From NCBI GenBank assembly GCA_947625875.1, contig CANQQG010000010.1:1-55546 (forward strand): a stretch of 55,546 nucleotides of DNA, in the 5' to 3' direction. The number at the start of each line of letters is the position of its first letter. The first letter of the stretch is position 1. The notes under the pieces are model-generated. The model was not told the origin of the DNA and did no database searches. It saw only the letters and a list, made by a program, of their open reading frames with translations. Both the position numbers and the translations under genes were made by a program. Positions 26,105 through 35,235 of this stretch are shown here, in pieces. Source of the DNA: an uncultured Lachnospiraceae bacterium. GTDB taxonomy: Bacteria > Bacillota > Clostridia > Lachnospirales > Lachnospiraceae.

Positions 26105-27658
26105 TTATTTTCTTTTTATTTTCTTTGTTGTAGTCTTCTCAAACGGCGTGTCACGAAATAGCACACGCTGAATATGCTGATAAGATGGCAGGCTCTTGTT
26201 GAGTACCATGACGCTTTCCCAAACGCCTTCCTGTTGTTCTGCGTAAATTTCTGCCACAAGGACGCCATCTTGAGCCCGCACAACCACTTCCAATATATTG
26301 GGGAGTGCCAGCAGCTTATTCTCCAACTCCTCGGGGGAAACATTTTTGCCGTTGCTTAGAATGATAAGGTTCTTCTTTCGACCGGTAATATAAATAAAGC
26401 CGTCATCGTCTATGTATCCCAAATCACCAGTGTGAAACCAGTTGTCAGTCACGACTTCCTTTGTAGCGTCCTCATCCTGATAGTATCCCAGCATAACATT
26501 ATCACCCTTAACACAAATCTCTCCATCTATGATCTTAACCTCATTGCATGGAAGAGCCAGCCCAATGCTTCCAGAGCGAAAATATCTGTTGCGGTTGACC
26601 GCCACCACAGGAGCGCATTCCGTAATCCCATAACCATTTAAAACAAGAATGCCGATGTCATTCATGCCGTCAACGTATTCCTGCCGAATGGCAGCTCCAC
26701 CGGAAACAAGAAGGTCAAGATCTCCCCCAAAGTTGTCCAATATGGATTTGAACAGCTTACGGCGCAGATCAATTCCGAACTTTCGAAGGAAATTGCTAAT
26801 GCTTATCATTCGCCGCAGGAGCTTGTCTTTCCCCTGATCCTTTGCGATTTTCCATATGGTCTTGTACATCGTCTCCACATATAGGGGAACAAGAAACATA
26901 TTTTGTGGGCAAAAGCTCTTCATATCGCTTTGGAAAGTACGCAGACTACGATTGATCCAAATAGGAACATGGTAGACCAGCATAGCCAATACCCCTGCGG
27001 TAAGGGCAAATGTGTGGTGGAGCGGAAGTGTCAGAAGGGACGATCCTGAAATGAGAACATTCTGACAAGAAGCGATGGCGTCCACCATAAGCGCCTTTTG
27101 CGAGAGCATAACTCCTTTGGGTTTTCCGGTTGTGCCGGATGTAAATATGATCGCACACATTGCTGATTCGTCTGTCTGAATGTCCGCAGAACCGCCATTT
27201 GTCAAAATTGCGGAAAAAGTATTCATCGAGAAAATATGCCGTACCATCCCTTCTTGACTGATATGTTTGGCAGTATCAGCATAACTCTCTGCATATACAA
27301 GAACATCCACTCCGGCAAACTCCAAAAGCTGAATCATGTCCTCATCAGAAAGCTCCTTGTCAATGGGAACAATGATGTTATCGCTCAAAACAGTGGCAAA
27401 ATAGGTCAGAATCCACTCATAGCTATTTTCGCCCAACACAGCAATCTTAACGCGCTGAAAACATTGTCGTCTGAAATAAGCCGAAAGAGCTTCTATGTCA
27501 TGTTTGAATTGGGTATATGTTACGCTGACCACTTTATCGCCATGCCGAAACTGAAACGCCAGCTGATCAGGAAATTCCTTAGCATTTCGCTCTACCAGTT
27601 GACGTAAGGATGTCAATTTCGGCTGGGGGTTATAAGGATAAGAATGTTTCATAGACAT
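26105..27658 (-). CDS. fatty-acyl AMP/CoA ligase of the peptide cluster
   Basis: A 517-residue ANL-superfamily enzyme with the motifs IIFTSGTTGKPKGVMLS (P-loop, about residue 172), LNGYGITECAP (about 330), WFHTGDLGYID (about 408), GRKKNLIILSNGKNVSPEELE (about 425) and the C-terminal FEKTTTKKIKRK bearing the catalytic Lys. It resembles long-chain acyl ligases, not amino-acid adenylation domains. It activates a fatty acid, presumably for transfer to the free carrier protein and then to the starter condensation domain. It is first in the operon, 68 bases before the synthetase gene. AAAAGGAG precedes the ATG by nine bases. Whether it forms CoA or carrier thioesters is open. Confidence 0.9.
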   Translation of the reverse strand: MSMKHSYPYNPQPKLTSLRQLVERNAKEFPDQLAFQFRHGDKVVSVTYTQFKHDIEALSAYFRRQCFQRVKIAVLGENSYEWILTYFATVLSDNIIVPIDKELSDEDMIQLLEFAGVDVLVYAESYADTAKHISQEGMVRHIFSMNTFSAILTNGGSADIQTDESAMCAIIFTSGTTGKPKGVMLSQKALMVDAIASCQNVLISGSSLLTLPLHHTFALTAGVLAMLVYHVPIWINRSLRTFQSDMKSFCPQNMFLVPLYVETMYKTIWKIAKDQGKDKLLRRMISISNFLRKFGIDLRRKLFKSILDNFGGDLDLLVSGGAAIRQEYVDGMNDIGILVLNGYGITECAPVVAVNRNRYFRSGSIGLALPCNEVKIIDGEICVKGDNVMLGYYQDEDATKEVVTDNWFHTGDLGYIDDDGFIYITGRKKNLIILSNGKNVSPEELENKLLALPNILEVVVRAQDGVLVAEIYAEQQEGVWESVMVLNKSLPSYQHIQRVLFRDTPFEKTTTKKIKRK

Positions 27659-27687
27659 TTTTTCAATCTCCTTTTAGCTAACAATCC

Positions 27688-27693
27688 ATTATA
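27688..27693 (-). promoter_or_regulatory. candidate -10 box of the synthetase operon
   Basis: A perfect TATAAT on the minus strand lies 30 bases before the ligase start codon. The -35 position (CATCAG at 17 bases) is poor, as expected for an activator-dependent promoter. The GGTTCGTT repeats found near the activator gene are not present here. Confidence 0.35.
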
Positions 27694-27728
27694 TGTTTAT
27701 CAAAAATTGTCTGATGTTGACGGGTAAA

Positions 27729-27765
27729 CGTGCAAGCTGCCGCTTTGATACGGACAGCCTGCACG
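27729..27765 (-). terminator. stem-loop terminator behind the lipase-like gene
   Basis: CGTGCAaGCTGcCG and CGGACAGCcTGCACG pair imperfectly over about 14 bases around a seven-base loop. TTTACCC follows on the minus strand. It lies 15 bases after the lipase-like stop codon and before the candidate promoter of the synthetase operon, so the two units are separately transcribed. Confidence 0.55.
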
Positions 27766-27779
27766 ATTTCTTATTGGAT

Positions 27780-30275
27780 CTATGGTTGGTACATCTCCTG
27801 ACATTCTATAATCATACCGGTATCAGGATCAAAAATCACTTTACCATGAAAAAAAATTGACTGAAATTCATTTTTCCCGCCTTGGAACTGTGGTAAACCA
27901 TCATCAAGGATAGGATGATCTTTTGTTACATATTCCTCAAAAGTTTCCGTTTCATTGAATCTAAAGTCATGCACAATACAATCTTTTGTGAAAAACAAAC
28001 TGCCATGATAAATCGTCCCCGTCCATACTTCATCTTCATAGAAACCTCGTATAGTTATTGCTCCATCGTTTTCCACCTTAATATGCCTTGCATCGTCATC
28101 ATAGTAAGGGTTTCCATTGTCCGATAAAACCCACTCTCCATCCACATAACTTACAACATTATGAATCGTATCTTCCTGCCCATTTTGATCCTGTACTGAC
28201 AAATCAAATTCAAATCCATCTTCAAACTTATCATATACTTCATGTGGGATGAAATATGGATATTCAATGAAACAATTTTTTACTTCATAATAATCACCGC
28301 AATCAATTACCTTTGCTCCCTCATCCCCAGTAGCATATTGATCACATGCACTAATACTCCAATAATTGGGGGAAGTAGAAAACCAAGATTCAAAGTTTAT
28401 AGGCTCCATCTTATCTACTTTTCCTTCTGGGTATCTCATGGCAGCAAGATATCCAGCCATAAACTCACTATATTCACCTGCGGTATCTTCTGAAGTATTT
28501 CCTTGATTTTCATCTATTCCCTCTTCCAGATATTCTGCCTTAGGAAGCACAGGCAGCGTTATGTCAATGATACCGATATTGCCGCTTAACATGGCATATT
28601 TCGGGAAAGTAATATGTATTTCCTGTCCTTTTAGATAAAAGTCAAAATCTTCTATCGCATATTCAGAAATCACCCTATGGACAGTATTAAATTCAACCTC
28701 TTCGTGAACAGAATACTCACTACAGACTTCCTGCTCTATCATTTCTTTAATTTCATCTTCTGTCGCATCAATAATTTCTGTCAGCGTAATTTGTTCTCCG
28801 GTATCTGTGTGGAATAGATATCCTTCATTCCAGCTGTAGTCCGTCCCACCGTAACAACGAGTACGAAACTGTAACACACTTACCAAGTTCTCACTTTGAT
28901 AAACCACTTCAGTAGAAGCAAAACATTCCAGACCATACGAAGAAACATCTGGTTCATACTCGCTAAATTCTTCGGCAAACTCCCAAAGAGTATTCAGATC
29001 CGTATTTCCCTCACTGAAGAAAGCATTGCTCTGGTCTTCAAAAAACTTATTGATCCGTTGATAACCCTGCGTAATTTCTTCAAATTTTGGCCGTTCAAAA
29101 TAAACTTCTACATCATATCCTTTCTTATCTCGCTCGTCTCTTATTATTTCATAATCAGCAATTTTTTTAGTTTCAACTACATCTTCCACACTTTCCCAAA
29201 CTTTTGCCTGAATGCCTTTTTGCAAAATATATGTAAGCGGGAGTCCCATGTCATGATGACCGCCAAAAAAATGATCCCATCCAAAGTTTCCTCGTTTAGG
29301 CGCTTCCGTTACACTGCCGCCTATCGCTTTTGGAAATAATGTAGTAAAAATGTTGTTGTCCAAATCCTTTACAGAAAATTCGAGATCAGTGCCATATCTA
29401 GTTGCACCGACTTCTGGAGGTATGTTTACAACGAAATCATCTATATCCTTAATGTTAAATGCATTTGACATTCCTTTTGGTTCATACAGCCACCAATAAC
29501 GCTGACAAGTATGCGGTGACTCATATGTGTAAGTATAAATTTTGCTTTTATCATTATGAGCTAAGTCAACAATGCTGTTTGCAATTGAAAGCCGATTCGC
29601 AATAGCCCCTCCAAGAGAATGACCTGTAATAAAAAGGAAATTATCTTCATTCTTGATAGACTCCCCTTCTTTTTCGACAACCTTATCAACAAATTCCATG
29701 AAATCATTTTCAACATTCTGAGTGGCCCCAATAAAAGCCATAGTGCCACCATTTATAAAGTCCGTAGTAATGTCATTGCCACCATGCGTCCCTCTTACAA
29801 CTATGATAAAAATATTCTTATCCTTCCCCTCGTTATCTCTATAGCGTTTATATCCAAAACAACAAGTTGGGTGCTGGAAGGATGCTTGCAAATTATCTGG
29901 ATAATAACAATACCTCGTCTCATCATACTCAAGGCTAATCAACACAGGCTGAATAGTTGACCTGGCTTCTTCCCCTTGATCCTTTTTGTCATAATCATAA
30001 ACATCTTTAATGTTTGGGTTCAATTCCGAGAAATAATAAACCTCTTCTGACAACACAGCACCTGTCAATGCAAGTTCCCAGTTTAATGTTTCAGAACTCT
30101 GATTTATAAAATCAAAGCTGGGCTGTAATTTCAATTCGATAGATTTATCGTCTGGAATATATCCGCTCTTAAATGGAGCTATTTTAGTATCGCTCACTTC
30201 ATTATCAGCATATACGGTAGTACTCGCAATGAGTATCATAATCACAACAATAAATATTGGCACTATGCGTTTCAT
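27780..30275 (-). CDS. secreted lipase-like (class 3 fold) protein with a DUF3298-type region
   Basis: An 831-residue exported protein. A signal peptide covers residues 1-23 (MKRIVPIFIVVIMILIAS). A lipase class 3 alpha/beta-hydrolase domain at about 40-340 has the nucleophile in FITGHSLGGAIA near residue 219. The region at about 370-590 resembles the DUF4163/DUF3298 fold of RsiV/PdaC-type proteins (FYLKGQEIHITFPKYAMLSG). A C-terminal acidic beta-rich region of about 230 residues is unrecognised. GGGAGGGG precedes the ATG at 30275; an earlier in-frame start overlaps the upstream gene. It follows the DUF6273 gene by 14 bases. Deacylation of lipids or of the N-acyl peptide is conceivable; no link to the cluster is shown beyond proximity. 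Confidence 0.72.
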   Translation of the reverse strand: MKRIVPIFIVVIMILIASTTVYADNEVSDTKIAPFKSGYIPDDKSIELKLQPSFDFINQSSETLNWELALTGAVLSEEVYYFSELNPNIKDVYDYDKKDQGEEARSTIQPVLISLEYDETRYCYYPDNLQASFQHPTCCFGYKRYRDNEGKDKNIFIIVVRGTHGGNDITTDFINGGTMAFIGATQNVENDFMEFVDKVVEKEGESIKNEDNFLFITGHSLGGAIANRLSIANSIVDLAHNDKSKIYTYTYESPHTCQRYWWLYEPKGMSNAFNIKDIDDFVVNIPPEVGATRYGTDLEFSVKDLDNNIFTTLFPKAIGGSVTEAPKRGNFGWDHFFGGHHDMGLPLTYILQKGIQAKVWESVEDVVETKKIADYEIIRDERDKKGYDVEVYFERPKFEEITQGYQRINKFFEDQSNAFFSEGNTDLNTLWEFAEEFSEYEPDVSSYGLECFASTEVVYQSENLVSVLQFRTRCYGGTDYSWNEGYLFHTDTGEQITLTEIIDATEDEIKEMIEQEVCSEYSVHEEVEFNTVHRVISEYAIEDFDFYLKGQEIHITFPKYAMLSGNIGIIDITLPVLPKAEYLEEGIDENQGNTSEDTAGEYSEFMAGYLAAMRYPEGKVDKMEPINFESWFSTSPNYWSISACDQYATGDEGAKVIDCGDYYEVKNCFIEYPYFIPHEVYDKFEDGFEFDLSVQDQNGQEDTIHNVVSYVDGEWVLSDNGNPYYDDDARHIKVENDGAITIRGFYEDEVWTGTIYHGSLFFTKDCIVHDFRFNETETFEEYVTKDHPILDDGLPQFQGGKNEFQSIFFHGKVIFDPDTGMIIECQEMYQP

Positions 30276-30289
30276 TATTCCCCTCCCAT

Positions 30290-31219
30290 TCAATTTGTCT
30301 CTATCCAAAGAACCGGGCGTATTGCCGCACCTTCAGCTAAATTTTGGATTTGAATTTCATCAGCTTCATAAGACACGACCGCCGCGGTATCATCCGAAAT
30401 CCCAGGAGACCTAAGCCACCAATAACAACATCCTTCCCCATACTTTTCCTCTAACTCAGCATATCGTTCCCTAATCGCCTCTTCATCATTATAGCCGCTC
30501 TCCTCCGCCTGTTTTAAAGTTGCTTCTAAAAATTTTTCTTCAGCATATTCTGTCAAGGGCGGACGTTCAACATCACCAGAAGACAAATACAAAATAGATT
30601 CATCCGCACTCAGTAAATAAACTCGATCCTCTGTCTCGTTAGAATCTTCTGTTTGATATAAAACATTTTTTACATATTCCTCACTGTTGGTAACTATCCA
30701 GCTTCCATCTTCATCCATACCAGCATAAAGCCCTAGGTTCTCTATAGTTTGGGCTCGTACCCTTTTTCGTTCCCGGGCTGAAAACGCTTCATCCATAAAT
30801 TCATTATTCAGCCATTCTCTCAAGGAACTGGTTTCCCAAGTTGCTTCCGTACTCTCCGTATTATAAGACTTATAATCAAGACAGTTTACACTCATAAGTA
30901 GTGCGTGGTCATCTTCGCTTTTTAAAACGATCCATTCAATTGGCTCTTTCCCATTCGATACATTATTGTCCTGTTCATACGAACCAAATTCGATCGTTTC
31001 ACCAACTTCAATCTGCTTCCCTACATCATTTTGGGTTCTCCTCATCCATCTGTACAGGAAAATCGCAACAAATAATAAAGCAAATACAAGACAGACTACA
31101 AAAATTATAATAACATGAGATCGTTTTCTTTTTTCAGGAGAGACTTTTGCTCCACAATTAGGACAAATGTCTGCCTTTTCATCCACTTTCACACCGCATT
31201 TTCTACAAAATTTCGCCAT
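30290..31219 (-). CDS. zinc-ribbon membrane protein with DUF6273 domain
   Basis: A 309-residue protein. The N-terminal zinc ribbon MAKFCRKCGVKVDEKADICP continues to NCG, giving a CxxC...CxxC pair. A basic linker and one transmembrane segment follow (about residues 37-58, VIIIFVVCLVFALLFVAIFLY). The extracytoplasmic DUF6273 domain shows IEWIVLKSEDDHALLMS, WETSSLREWLN and the terminal CYWWLRSPG and RPVLWI motifs. DUF6273 proteins are common surface or envelope proteins in clostridia, with unknown role. AGGAGG lies six bases before the ATG. It is co-transcribed with the lipase-like gene. Confidence 0.75.
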   Translation of the reverse strand: MAKFCRKCGVKVDEKADICPNCGAKVSPEKRKRSHVIIIFVVCLVFALLFVAIFLYRWMRRTQNDVGKQIEVGETIEFGSYEQDNNVSNGKEPIEWIVLKSEDDHALLMSVNCLDYKSYNTESTEATWETSSLREWLNNEFMDEAFSARERKRVRAQTIENLGLYAGMDEDGSWIVTNSEEYVKNVLYQTEDSNETEDRVYLLSADESILYLSSGDVERPPLTEYAEEKFLEATLKQAEESGYNDEEAIRERYAELEEKYGEGCCYWWLRSPGISDDTAAVVSYEADEIQIQNLAEGAAIRPVLWIETN

Positions 31220-31338
31220 AAAGTTCCTCCTAGTCAAATTCAATGTTCAAAATCAAAACAACTATACCTTCCATCACTTTCCTCGCAATTACCAGTCCCT
31301 ATTCAGATAACTGAACATACAACAAACAGCCCCTTTAT

Positions 31339-31812
31339 TTACATATAACCATTCTTTCTATAAAAATGACCATCTTCATCATAGTAATTTAATGATCCCT
31401 TGTATTCCGGTCGTAAATATATTTTTTTACCACCCTCATAATAATAATATACGGTTTCTTCATTTAACACCTCTGTTCTTACTCCTGCAATTTCCCGACC
31501 TCCAAGTTTCATTTGACCACACAACAACGCATCCTCACTATTGTAATCTACCGTTGAACTTGGCAAATGCACCACTATAATGCCTATTACAGTAATACCA
31601 GCAATTATTTTCACAGTATCTGTTCCCCAAAGAAAGTTTATGCAAAAATAACATAATATCAAAAAAACCGTTCTTCTTAAAAACATCGTCTTTTTAGCTA
31701 TCCTGACAGGCACAACACATAATATCCAAAGCTGTATGCCATAGACTATCACAAATCACAAGCACTGCTGTATTCACAAATGAATAAGCCACGCTTCCAA
31801 TTAATTCATCTA
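31339..31812 (-). pseudogene. broken second copy of the cluster membrane protein
   Basis: From the stop codon at 31339 to about 31750 the frame matches the protein at 16306-16923 closely (for example QMKLGGREIAGV, YLRPEYKGSLNYYD, YRKNG). Further upstream the match continues only in another frame (ELIGSVAYSFVNTAVLVI), so a frameshift lies near 31745, and the first 50 or so residues are missing. DNA similarity is also evident. It is in the same orientation as the intact copy, and the two bracket the synthetase, lipase-like and DUF6273 genes. Confidence 0.7.
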
Positions 31813-31995
31813 TTTCTTCTTTAATTTTTTTCTCAGTTCATATTCCAGAGATGCTATATTGGAATTACAATTAACATTGTTAATACTAATTTCGCAATAT
31901 AATAAAATACCAAATATATCAAATTTGATGCCACCAGAAGAATCATTTTTAATATATTCAGACTCCGCTGAAGCTATATTTTCTTCATTTCCCAT
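31810..31995 (-). CDS. small acidic hypothetical protein
   Basis: A frame of about 61 residues (MGNEENIASAESEYIKND at the start, ending in KKLKKK), with AGGAG close before the ATG. No domain is recognised. It lies in an AT-rich degenerate stretch beside a broken gene and may be a chance frame or part of a remnant. Confidence 0.25.
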   Translation of the reverse strand: MGNEENIASAESEYIKNDSSGGIKFDIFGILLYCEISINNVNCNSNIASLEYELRKKLKKK

Positions 31996-32007
31996 TTTCT
32001 CCTGCAT

Positions 32008-32543
32008 TTTTGATGAAAATTCATAGAATAAACCTCTTCCATTAATTTTATTCGTTTTAGTTTTATTGCAGCATTACAAAAATTTACGTTTCATTATTTT
32101 CTTGAATCCTCGTTTTCCTTATCCATCTCTTTGCCATACAACTTAAAAATAGTAAAAAAATAACGATATATATCAAAGTCCAGCTATTAGATCTGTTGCA
32201 TCTGTTCTTGGAATAGTACTAATTATTGAGGTAATTGCCAACAGCACACTTATCGTTAAACTGTTTCTAAAAATCACAAAATATTTAGCATTATCCATGT
32301 ATTTATAATTGGATATTGTTTTTCGCTTTATAGAACAAATATCAAAAGGCAGTCCAAATATATTTCCAATGATAATAATGTGTACTTTCCTGCAACATAA
32401 AACAAATATTAGCAAAATTCGTAAAATAACGAAAAATTTTTCCGGAAGGTATGGAAATCCGAGCAGGTATGTGCTATAGTAAGTATAATATTTTGTACAT
32501 AGCGTTTTGCAGAAAAGTACACGTTTCTGTAAAACAGCCCCTG
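32008..32543. other. 536-base AT-rich stretch without a convincing gene
   Basis: A leftward open frame covers part of it (to a stop near 32173, with hydrophobic text such as SLTISVLLAITSII) but has no ribosome site and runs into the resolvase gene in another frame. I read the stretch as decayed sequence between the synthetase region and the mobilization module. Confidence 0.4.
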
Positions 32544-33372
<829 letters not shown>

Positions 33373-33415
33373 AAACACCTCCGTAAATTATTCGCCCTGC
33401 AGCGATACGGCTTGC

Positions 33416-33658
33416 TTATCCGTCAAACCGCATACATCGCAGGGCGTAGTGCGCGGGACAGCCAATTTCAATTTTTCTGACCGCCCCCAATGTCCGGCCC
33501 ATTAGCCTGTTTGCTGTTTCGCATGACTTCACATTGTTCCATGAAAAGCTGCGTTTTTTGATGCCCTCCATGACTTTCTCCCTGTTCCCCGTCACAGTGC
33601 CTTCCTCCAGAAATACACCGACTAGGTTGCTTTCCTCCACAGTAAATACAGTATCCAT
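33416..33658 (-). CDS. small hypothetical mobile-element protein
   Basis: An 80-residue protein beginning MDTVFTVEESNLVGVFLEEG. The first 15 residues recall the transposon-transfer-assisting small proteins of clostridial elements (FTxEExNL), but the rest does not fit, so it may be divergent or rearranged. GGGGAG lies eight bases before the ATG. Confidence 0.45.
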   Translation of the reverse strand: MDTVFTVEESNLVGVFLEEGTVTGNREKVMEGIKKRSFSWNNVKSCETANRLMGRTLGAVRKIEIGCPAHYALRCMRFDG

Positions 33659-33768
33659 GATCCTATCTCCCCTACCAGCTGTTTTTCCTTCGCATTACAC
33701 CCTTCGCCATGTTCCGTCAGGGCTTCAATTACTTTCTGCCTGATTTGTTCCTGCACTGAATCCGGCAT
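33622..33768 (-). CDS. 48-residue hypothetical ORF
   Basis: A frame starting MPDSVQEQIRQKVIEAL with a helical, charged first half. It overlaps the next gene by 37 bases in another frame, and its last ten codons look like readthrough into that gene. The compositional match to a small helical protein is the only support; it may be the 5' part of a truncated gene. Confidence 0.3.
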   Translation of the reverse strand: MPDSVQEQIRQKVIEALTEHGEGCNAKEKQLVGEIGSWILYLLWRKAT

Positions 33769-33786
33769 TACTGCTATATAGTGTGG

Positions 33787-33948
33787 CTACAGCCTTGAAA
33801 TTTCTGTGATCTCTTCCTTTTCGTATCCATAAGTCTTTTCAAAACCACTAATAATTCTTTCCTTTACTAATACTGCCTTTGTCTTATTTTCTTCACTGAT
33901 CAATTCCACCAGTTCATTTAGGAACTCAATCAGCTCTTTCTTTGTCAT
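33787..33948 (-). CDS. small helical hypothetical protein
   Basis: A 53-residue charged helix-rich protein (MTKKELIEFLNELVELISEE). AAAGGAGG lies 12 bases before the ATG at 33948; an ATG at 33960 is too close to it. Small proteins like this are frequent beside mobilization genes. No function can be proposed. Confidence 0.4.
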   Translation of the reverse strand: MTKKELIEFLNELVELISEENKTKAVLVKERIISGFEKTYGYEKEEITEISRL

Positions 33949-33971
33949 AGTCGTTTGCATCCTCCTTTTTT

Positions 33972-34631
33972 TCAATAAAAAAGTAGCACTAATTTAGCTT
34001 TGACAATGTGGCCCCTGTCCACGTTAAGAGCTAATTTAGTCCTACCTAAATCATTTTTATATTTTTTTGCATCAGAAAAACAACTTTCACCTCCAAAATT
34101 CATATGAGTAAGATTGTAGGTATTCTCTTTCAATTCCTGTGCGTAGTATTTAATGTTGTTGCTATCATTGATATATTTAGAAACATTACGACCGATGTTA
34201 ATTAAGAGAGAACCTGATCCACTGGTCCGATCATATTTGCTGAGCCCTGTTTGCAGAGTATCAAACACTCCGCCAAATACTTTATTGTGAGAAGCATAAA
34301 TCAATCTGCTAAATGCAGATAAAGCATCTCTTACATTTAAAACATCAAAGTTTCTGCCCCTTTCAAGCCAAGTTGAAAACAAAGCGTTATAGGAAATAAA
34401 ATAGCCGACATTTTCCTGAATGTACTTAACCGTTTCCGCATCGTCTTCTTTGAGAGCCTTAATATCCTCTTCTGTAATATCATTCTCTTTCAGAAATTTT
34501 ATCTCTTTGTCAGAGAGGTATTTGTAAAAAATGAATCCAAGAATGTAATCTTTGTATTCGTTCGCTTCGATTTTGGAACACATCTTATTTTTCGATTCCC
34601 AAATCTTATTTGCTAATTGTTGCTTATTCAT
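33972..34631 (-). pseudogene. hsdM: deleted type I restriction methylase subunit (hsdM remnant)
   Basis: The first 150 residues are a clear HsdM N-terminal helical domain (QLANKIWES, KIEANEYKDYILGFIFYKYL, FSTWLERGRNFDVLNVRDAL, KVFGGVFDTLQTGLSKY). The text then jumps straight to the methyltransferase motif I region (RTSGSGSLLINIGR, normally DPTSGSG), leaving out roughly the 80 residues expected between. It leaves the family again after ELKENTYNLTHMN; no NPPY motif is present. So it has at least two deletions and an altered SAM motif, and no catalytic activity is possible. Full HsdM proteins are about 500 residues. The start overlaps the upstream XRE gene by eight bases, suggesting the original pair was kept. 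No hsdR or hsdS is present. Confidence 0.75.
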
Positions 34632-34869
34632 AAATTGTGCCTGCCTTTTCATTTGATATTTTATTTTTTTCGGGAACAACTTCCATAATTTCATCAAAGG
34701 CGCAACCAAGTGTTGTGCGTATTTTTTCAAGTGTATCTGTATTGACTGGTTTTCCACGATTTAATTTGTTAATCGTGTACGTACTGAGATTTGCTTTCTC
34801 AGCCAAGTCTTTTTTCTTTAAATCCTTGTCAAGCAAAACTTTCCAAAGTCTTTTATGACTTACAGCCAT
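34624..34869 (-). CDS. small XRE-family regulator
   Basis: An 81-residue Cro/C1 helix-turn-helix protein (LLDKDLKKKDLAEKANLSTY, TINKLNRGKPVNTDTLEKIR, then CAFDEIMEVV). Such proteins often precede type I restriction genes as controllers. Here it overlaps the hsdM remnant and has probably outlived its target. Confidence 0.75.
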   Translation of the reverse strand: MAVSHKRLWKVLLDKDLKKKDLAEKANLSTYTINKLNRGKPVNTDTLEKIRTTLGCAFDEIMEVVPEKNKISNEKAGTIYE

Positions 34870-34987
34870 TGAATTACCTTATCCTTTCCATTAAATTGTC
34901 GATCAATAAGCATTGTATTTTTAGTTATATTCCTTTTAACTCACAAATTCAATACCAAAAAAGAACAAAAACAAATTCGCAAGCAGG

Positions 34988-35007
34988 GCAAACCTATATA
35001 GGTTTGC
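34988..35007. other. perfect 20-bp palindrome
   Basis: GCAAACCTATATAGGTTTGC is fully self-complementary. It lies in the 366-base gap between the relaxase gene and the XRE gene (34870-35235). A second dyad (TTGGGG...CCCCAA, about 35054-35071) follows. There is no convincing coding frame in the gap. Binding site, transfer-related site or bidirectional terminator are all possible. Confidence 0.4.
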
Positions 35008-35179
35008 TCATTTTCTCGATTTCCCATTCGGTCAATCTTCGCAAATTGCTTGTTGGGGCAGCGTCCCCAATCCCCTTTTACAGTATCTTCGATACTGGCT
35101 GCACGATTATTCTAATCGTTTTTTCCTCACGTCAGGAATATAACCGTTTTGGCAAGTGTGGAATTAAGAACCATCTGTA

Positions 35180-35228
35180 ATAAAAAAATATGCCACGACT
35201 GTTCCTTATATATAAGAACAATCATGGC
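35180..35228 (-). terminator. strong intrinsic terminator of the relaxase transcript
   Basis: On the minus strand an imperfect stem of about 17 pairs (GCCATGATTGTTC with GGAACAGTCGTGGC, AT-rich centre) is followed by ATATTTTTTTATT. It starts eight bases after the relaxase stop codon. Confidence 0.8.
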
Positions 35229-35235
35229 CTGCAAC

